Below, one piece after another: positions 46,001 to 64,000 of a DNA stretch of 64,000 bases. This DNA is from Amphiura filiformis. Its lineage: Eukaryota; Echinodermata; Ophiuroidea; Amphilepidida; Amphiuridae. The DNA is taken from contig NC_092628.1 in assembly GCF_039555335.1 (NCBI RefSeq), positions 65,241,292-65,305,291 of the forward strand, read 5' to 3'. The stretch's first letter is position 1. Every line of letters starts with the position of its first letter. The position numbers and the translations under genes were made by a program. The notes beneath the pieces are model-generated. The model had not been told where the DNA came from. It searched no databases and saw only the letters and a list, made by a program, of their open reading frames with translations.

Positions 46001-46860
46001 CTGGATAGGAAGGGAGTATTGTAGGATGAGTAAGGGTGGGGTAAGTGATTGGTGGGATTGGGGATGTGTGGATTCAGGGCTGAGGTAGGTTAGATACGGG
46101 TGAGATGAATGGGATAGGGGTGGGTGAGGTTACTTAGGGGTGTGGGTGGAGTATATAGGAATGGGGAGGATGGGGTAGGGTAAGGTTGGGGTGTGTGTTA
46201 TGGGACGATTGGGGTAGGTGTTGGATGGGCAAGCTGGGGTATGTGGTAGGATTGGGGTTGGTAATGTGTGGGGTTGGGGTAGGGTATGGGACGGGTGTGG
46301 TAAAGAAGGGTAGGGTAGTCTGGTTATTGTGGGAGGGGTGAGGTGGGGGTTGGGCAAGGTGAACTTGGGGTGGAAAAGTGTGGTAGAGGTACATGTAAAT
46401 TGGGATAGGGTTTGAGTAAGATTGGGGAATGGGGATGGATGGGGTGAGGTGGGATAGGGGTAGGTATGTGTGATGTTATGGGTGGGGTATGGTGTGTTGT
46501 GGTAATGGTGTGCCGGAAGAGCCATATGTAGGCTCGGGTATGGTGGGGTAGGTTTGGGATGCGTGGGGTAAGGAATAGGCACATACATGAGGGGGTAATT
46601 GGAGTGGGTAACAGGGTAAGGGTGGGGATAGGTGGAACATGGGAAGATGGGGGTAGGGGTTGGATGCATGGGCATGGGTGGGGTATGTGGTAGGTTTAGG
46701 GTTGGCAGTTTGTGGGGTAAGGGTGTGGTGGGGTTATGATTTGGATTGGGTGGTGGTACTGGTAGGGGTAGGATGGGGATGGTGTGTAAGGGGTACAGTT
46801 GGTTAAGGGTGTGGCGGGGTAGGGTGTGGTGGCTGGTTAGGGTAGCCGTGGGTTTTTTTT
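46001..46860 (+). repeat. G-rich, strand-asymmetric degenerate satellite
   Basis: About 850 bases made mostly of GGGG and GGTA/GGTT/GTGG steps with very little C on this strand. No fixed unit length. GGTTAGGG- and GGGGTAGGGTA-like stretches occur throughout. The complement is a Pro/Thr/His-rich frame that I regard as an artefact of composition. Confidence 0.8.
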
Positions 46861-47330
46861 AACCGCTTGGCAAAAACTAAAAAAGTGATGTAAAGTTTAG
46901 ATTTTTTATCTCGAAATGAATTATTAAATTAAAAATTGGGAACTTAGTGTAACAAGGCATATCAAATTCAAAACTTTTTCATTTATCTTGAAGAGATAAA
47001 AAAAATGTTGAATGATTCATTTAAAGTTGTACCATTCTTGTTTAAGAGCTTTCTGTGTTACTTGATAATATTTGAGTAATATGAGTTTTTGTCAGTTTTT
47101 GCCATTTTTGCCAGTTTAAACCAGGCAAAAACTAGCAAAAACAGGTTTTTGCCAGTTATAGCCACTTTGCCGGCAAAAATCGAATCGTATGTATGGATGT
47201 TACAAATTTCATTAGTTTCAGTTTTTATTAGTTTTATTAATACGCTCTCAGGTGAACAGTTCAAATCCTATTGCAACCATTATTATGTTTTGATAAGTGT
47301 GTGAAAATATTGGATCCGAAACATAATAAT

Positions 47331-47476
47331 GATATCAAAATTGGATGCTTTACGTCCAATATTTATTGGTCTCGCTATGAGTTGTAAAATATTGGGACTC
47401 GACTACGTCTCGTCCAATATTTTAAAACTTGTAGCTCGACCAATAAATATGGGCTCAATCGATCCAATTTTATATC
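47331..47476. repeat. hairpin repeat, ~65-bp arms
   Basis: GATATCAAAATTGGAT, CCAATATTTATTGGTC and TTGTAAAATATTGG are mirrored in order by CCAATATTTTAAAACTTG, GACCAATAAATATGGG and ATCCAATTTTATATC. Non-coding. Confidence 0.8.
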
Positions 47477-48382
47477 AAACTTGGGTCATAGGTGCACCCG
47501 TGTATATACACATATAATATTGCTAGTATCAAAGGTCACATATGGAGGTCAAAGTTCATTTGAGGTCAACTTGTAAAATAGGCTGAAATGACCTATCTTG
47601 TCTCTAAAACAGTTCAAATCCAATTGCAACCAGACTACCCAATTGCAAAAGCAGGCGGTCGCGAATGCATCTCATGGTTCAAGAACCGCCTTGTTATATT
47701 TCTCCTTAGATCTCTCACAATAGATAGGTCTATATAATTATATATCTTCCCAATGCCCTGGTTGGTCTATACAACTATAAACTACCAAATGATAAATTAA
47801 CATTATAATTTAAGGAAATAATAATTCTATCTTGATATACTCTACAGGTCTGCCATTGGATCCATGGATATGTTTCTACCATAATCAGGAATTGAAATCC
47901 TGGGAAAACTCCCATCAAGATGTAAGGAATTGATCTCCTGACCCCAACATAAAGAATTTGTATTACATTCTTGGAATATTTTCTGCCTGAGAAAACTGTG
48001 TCTTATAAGGTTACAGTCTGAACATTTGCCTGGCAATGTCATTTATAGGTTTAATGAACTGAAACCCTGCAGGCTCTGCACTCTCTGCAAAAGTTCTCTG
48101 AAAGTTTAACTGCACTGAATTAGATTTGTGCCACTAAATTTATAAACATTGTGTCTCTTGCTTGCATGTTTGTTTATTTGTTGACACTGAAAAAGAAACA
48201 ATCTTCAGTGGTGCTGCAAAAATATTTTAGAGGACCTACTTGCAGACCTATGTATTCTTTGCAACAAACAATGTAAATTGGGCAAGAACACCAGTTGAAA
48301 AATAAAACAAAGTAAAACAAACCCCACTCACAAGAAATGACAAATTGCCAGTATTGCACAGCTCTGTGATCATTATTAAAGA
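47477..48382. promoter_or_regulatory. upstream flank of the CDK4/6 gene
   Basis: No gene. Must contain the promoter or a leader intron of the CDK gene but I saw no TATA box or CpG island that settles it. A segment near 47640-47690 (GCAAAAGCAGGCG) resembles 45835-45850 beside the minisatellite. An in-frame TAA at 48377-48379 sits just before the start codon. Confidence 0.4.
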
Positions 48383-59438
<11,056 letters not shown>

Positions 59439-60647
59439 AACTGCACAGATAGTTAATGTATTGTGATACTGATGTGTTGATACATATATTCCAGCCAGAG
59501 GACTGTAACAAATGTATCTTATGACATGACAGAAACAAACTCACAGATTTTAGAAATGGATTTGCCAAAAAAGGCGTACCACTGGGAATTCCACTTGCCC
59601 ATGTCAGTATTGTCAAGCTAATTGTGTTGACATCTTGATAAATGTTATTGGTAACCCCAATTACCCTATCTGCTGCCCCAGTTCCCTAAATTGACAACTT
59701 GATAAATGATACTAATGCTAACCCCAGTGACCCTACAAACTGGATAGACCCTATTTTGAGAATGATCTACTCACCATAATACAGGTAAAATATTGGTAAC
59801 AGATGTCTAGGCTCATTTCATTTGCAAAGTTTAATAACCTGTATTTATTAGTATGCAGAGAAAATTGACCCACTTGTTTCTGGGGAATATTTTGCATGCA
59901 TGAATACACAGGGCAAGCAAAGTTGGCTAAATAGTTCACATAGACTAGTGCAGCCAAGAGGGGCCACTGAACTGTGCATGCCCAATTTGAGTTGAACTTG
60001 AAAACTAAAAATATTTGTCATACTACATATTTGTTATTCATTAATTTGCCATTTTACAAATCATTCATAAATTCGTCATTAAAAAATGAATATTTTATAA
60101 GTCATGAAAATATTTGTAATGATGAAACTTAATTTAAAATGCTATAAATTGTTTCCTTAACATCCAAAGCACATTTTCTACATTTTTTATCTTGAATGAA
60201 AAAATGTTTCATACAATGACTACTATTAATTTGTCAAATTTATAGACCCTTTTTTTTTAATTTAATCTTTTCAATGTACGTGCACATGTTATGTCACTTT
60301 GAACAATTAAGTGTTCTCAGAAAAGTGTATGCAGATCAGAACTACCAAGCAGCAATTGTATCACATTCACACAGGCGTTTTATGTGATATAGGTCTATTA
60401 ATAATAATCAGTGAAGTTTAGGCCTACTACTTTCTTTGAGGATGGCATTAAATTAATTAATCCCTGCTGCCATAATGTAATTTTGTTTACATCTATATCT
60501 TCAATTTTATTCACACAATGCAAAATGCTTCCTGACCCTCTACCCCATGTCAAACTTGGTGTGGGTGTGGGGGTAATTTGAGCCTCAAAACCATGTCTAT
60601 TTTCAAATTTATATGTGATTGAGAAAAATAAGCTGCAATGAAGTCTT
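59439..60647. other. CDK4/6 3' untranslated region and flank
   Basis: AT-rich and non-coding. I could not pick one polyadenylation signal; an ATTAAA lies near 60447. A short run (AACCCCAGT near 59713 and AACCCCAAT near 59652) is repeated with TTGATAAATG. Confidence 0.4.
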
Positions 60648-61140
60648 AGGGATGGTGAAATAATTATGTGTACCCCCAGGGTGATGAATTATAGGGGGGT
60701 AAAGATTTTTTGGCAGGCCAAAAGCGGGGGGGAAGCATTTTTTGGCAGGTCGAAAGTCGGAGTCAAGCAATTTTTGGCAGGTCGAAAGGGGGGGCAAGCA
60801 ATTTTTGGCACGGATATTTTGGGCACCGTTTCTATATTACGCCCTAAAAAGGTGTAGGAAAACATTAGGAACACGTTCAAACATGCAACATTTCCTGCTC
60901 GCTGCGGTCATATAATAAGATAAGACAAAGGTTTTAAATTTGGGTTCCCAAAATCTTAGTGTGTAGGCCTAAGGGGGGGCAAAAGAATTTTTGGCACATC
61001 AAAGGGGGAAAGGGTTTGGCACGTGAAGGGGGGGGGCAAAGATTTTTGGCACGCCCAAAGGGGTGGGGCAAGCAAGTTAAGGCAGACCACTTTGAGAATT
61101 CACCACCCTGGGGTACACATAATTATTATTGCACGGCCCC
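60648..61140. mobile_element. C-tract MITE subfamily A, copy 3 (inverted, 493 bp)
   Basis: Ends GGGATGGTGAAATAATTATG and CATAATTATTATTGCACGGC. TTA precedes it (60645-60647) and TAG follows. The tracts read as G here, so the interior is reversed relative to copy 2. Diverged but the same length. Confidence 0.8.
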
Positions 61141-63400
61141 GTAGTAATGCTGATTGGTAAGCTTTGGTACAAACAATTCTTTTATTAATTACGCTTAACT
61201 GCACAAGGAACCATGCAAATCCATCCAATATGACTCCATTATACTTATAGGAGGAGTGCTAGGAACATCCCAATGAAACTACTTTCCTGTATTGTACAAA
61301 TATATTATAGGTTGCTGGGGCAAAAAATGATCTTCTTGAGAATATTTCAAAATTGTTACATATAATGGTTTCCCTATTTTCTTTGTCATCAATCCACCTG
61401 CAAAAATATTCTATTAAATTAAGGTCTGAAATACACGTACAGTAGGCCTACACATAAATCAGCTGATAAATTGTATTTTTGGGGGATAGTTGTTTACTAT
61501 CTATGGTGTAATTTCTCCAAATAATAGTTCATACAGGATGTTGGTACATACCCTAGGGATACATATTGGCAGATATACAGAATACCAATGGCACACTCTG
61601 TACTATATTTAAAATCTATGGTACTATATAGGTATGTGCCTATTTCAAAATCAGATTTTTAGGCCTATACTCCTGTTGGGAATAGGCTCCTACCCATTTT
61701 TTAAGTGTAAGAAGAATAGAGAATTTAACTTCTATGCAGTTCAGGGAATCAGGTTATGCTTTTTAATTTGCCACATAGTGGATTGACAATAGACATATTT
61801 ATAACTGTCAAAATAGAAATAAATGGATTATACATCTTGATCTTAACAACATAATTCAGTCAAATAATGCAGTTTCAAATAATATTATTTCGGTGACATC
61901 TTTTAAAATAATTGGTCTGTGCAAAGTATACACAAAATTTAACAAGTGCAAAGATAACCAAGGCAATGCATGTACAGGAACAGTTGAACCACAAAACCTA
62001 GAAAGAATTGCATTCTGTATAGTAAAGGGCAAAAAGGTTATTCAAAATTGGTCCAACGCCATACCCCTAATGGGCCGTAAATAGGTTTCACATCTTGCAT
62101 AAAGGGCAAGGGTCTATCACAGATGATCGATCTTGGTATTAAGGTAATTGACATTTGACAGGTATCAATTCCCATGGTGAGCCCTGTTAGCTTCTGTTAC
62201 CTTGGTAACCATTCAGGAATCTAAATTTTGTATTTCTAAAATCTGTGAGTATGTACTTGGCATGGAGGCTACATGATGTGTTTATGGTTTACATCTGGAG
62301 TATCTGGTGTGTATACCTGTGGAACCCTTTGTTCACCACATGCCTTGAAGTACAAAGGATTGAACTACCAAATCACCTAAAGCGGTGACTATAAGATGCA
62401 AATAGTAGCTAGGTGGTCACATATCACATATGCCTATGGGTTGGGTGCTGCATATTGAGCTACTAAAATGATACAAAGTCAAAGCATTATAATGATGATA
62501 ATAATTTATGCCTTATTATCTACTAAAAGGTGACGTAGTATCAGAGATGTCCGGCAGGGGCCGGTGCAGATCAGGGGTGAAATTAAGTGGGAGACGGGAG
62601 CCGTTTGGCCCCCAGAAACTCTGAAATGGCCCTAATTCCATCTCAATTTTAGTTGACATGGGGACACTTTTCTCACAAGACTGGCCCCCTGGATAGTGAA
62701 CCAAAAAATCAAATTACAAGCAAATAGTGGTTAAGTTTATAACTCATCCAGCACATATTTATATTTATTGGCCCCTTGGTAATTGGAAATGGCCCCAGGT
62801 TCTTCCAAATCTTTTTGATTCTGATATTCCTAAACCTAGGCTAGATTAAATGAGACATGCAATCTGGACCCCACTTTTGTATTCATATCCAAATACTACC
62901 AGCAAAGTAATTCAAAAGAATTGTGACAATTACAAGTAGTGCTGTCATCGACACATGTCAACAGGCAGATCCCGACATACATGTATATGTATTCCATGAG
63001 GGTGTTCACAATAAAGAAGTTCAGTGTTGAAAAAAGCTATCATAGGATATTGCTTGAGACACAAGTTCAACATAATTTAGTATTTCTATGAGTATGCAAT
63101 CTGTTATCACAGTACAGGTGCAGTGAGTGAGTAGTCAAGCTTTCATCAGATGTGCCTCCAACTGCATCGTCACCAATACTCTGATAACCAACACTATGAA
63201 CGCCTGTCAAGAAAGCTTATCTACTTTTTGGGCTAAATTGCAATAAATTAAATGGACGAGGTCATTGTACACAGCTATTTCTTCCTAAAATGTCAAAGCT
63301 AATAAGCATTTATACTGGTGATACGAAAACTGTCCAATCATGCCATCCTCAAGATTTGAGTTATTTCAACATTATAAATATCTCGATGACAGCACTATAT
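61141..63400. other. no gene seen
   Basis: AT-rich DNA with short chance frames only. A GC-richer stretch at about 62540-62830 (GGCCCC repeats) may be an old repeat. Confidence 0.5.
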
Positions 63401-63574
63401 AGCTAAAATAATAGTTTCTCGATCATGAGAGCTCAATAGGCACGCAATGATAATTGCGTCGGCGTACAACACACGCTCTGCATTTCCTATTGTGTCATTC
63501 CATTAAACTTGCGACATTAGGCAGTGCACGCATTACATTCATACTCTCATGATCGAGAAACTATTATTTTAGCT
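63401..63574. repeat. foldback MITE, 174 bp
   Basis: AGCTAAAATAATAGTTTCTC continuing through GATCATGAGAG at the left is mirrored without mismatch by CTCTCATGATC and GAGAAACTATTATTTTAGCT at the right. Such clean arms suggest a recent insertion. Confidence 0.85.
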
Positions 63575-63882
63575 GTAATAATGATAATACAGTGTACCAA
63601 AGATATAGAAGTACAAGGGGGAATACCTTGGTATGTAGAGAGTCAAAACTGCCTGTTTAAATTTAAATAACTTTAATACGGTGCCTATAGGAAGTAATAA
63701 TATAAACTGCCAAACCTTCATGTATGTGCCAGTCCAATATTGTTCAAACTGTTGAATAATTATTTGTATTCATTTCAAGATACATTGTTATTTTTTTACA
63801 TATCAAAACTGTATTCAGCGACACTTAACTTTTGATACAATTTTACACCTATTCTTGATGAAGTCATATTGTTGAATTGGCT

Positions 63883-64000
63883 ATGAGGGTCATTCCATAT
63901 GAAATCAAGGAGTCGCCCCACCTGACCCCCTCAGATTTGCTTTATATTTTAGTCATATGTTGTACCTGTAAATATATTAAAACCTGCAAATTTGAGGTCT
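63883..64000 (+). repeat. start of another GGGTCATTCCAT-type foldback
   Basis: GGGTCATTCCATATGAAATC resembles the ends of the elements at 20721 and 56792. The element runs off the window. Confidence 0.5.

Noticed and set aside
46130-46675. 181-codon minus-strand frame rich in Pro, Thr, His and Tyr
   Set aside because: It is the complement of the G-rich satellite. Overlapping frames show the same composition and no domain is visible.

Overview
The window is animal nuclear DNA. It holds three spliced, single-copy-style genes with canonical GT-AG introns: an ankyrin/zinc-finger gene, a FASTK-family mitochondrial RNA gene and an animal-specific CDK4/6. They are set in AT-rich DNA packed with short inverted-repeat transposons. 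The repeat style and gene types suggest a marine invertebrate, most likely an echinoderm or another invertebrate deuterostome. That placement is inference; nothing in the sequence is diagnostic of a phylum.

Layout. 1-5595: no gene found; several foldback repeats and one GC-rich, CCAAT-bearing patch. 5596-13484 (minus): a seven-exon gene for a predicted ~799-residue protein with an N-terminal coiled coil, about five ankyrin repeats (four on their own exons), a second coiled coil, a low-complexity tail and a C-terminal zinc finger spaced like the TAX1BP1/CALCOCO ubiquitin-binding finger. 13485-23951: gap between two head-to-head genes, filled with nested DNA transposons. 23952-34263 (plus): a six-exon FASTKD-type gene (~662 residues) with a basic N-terminus and a C-terminal RAP domain. 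34264-48382: gene desert with a LINE tail, hAT, TTAA-flanked and TTA-flanked MITEs, a nest of insertions at 40.0-42.2 kb, a ~105-121 bp minisatellite and an 850-bp G-rich tract. 48383-59438 (plus): a complete seven-exon CDK4/6 orthologue (346 residues). 59439-64000: more repeats, no gene.

Two of the three genes carry one apparent single-base frameshift each, both at short A/T homopolymers and both in otherwise intact coding exons. Restoring one base makes every downstream splice phase agree, which points to assembly error or allelic indels rather than decay.

The most distinctive content is the mobile DNA: at least 25 terminal-inverted-repeat elements. They include a three-copy hAT-like family with exact 6-bp target duplications, several hAT MITEs with exact 8-bp duplications, five TTAA-flanked elements, and a C-tract-rich family kept at about 491-493 bp in three places. 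The three genes do not obviously act in one pathway. I found no retroviral or Polinton-like fossil, no CRISPR array and no convincing RNA gene.
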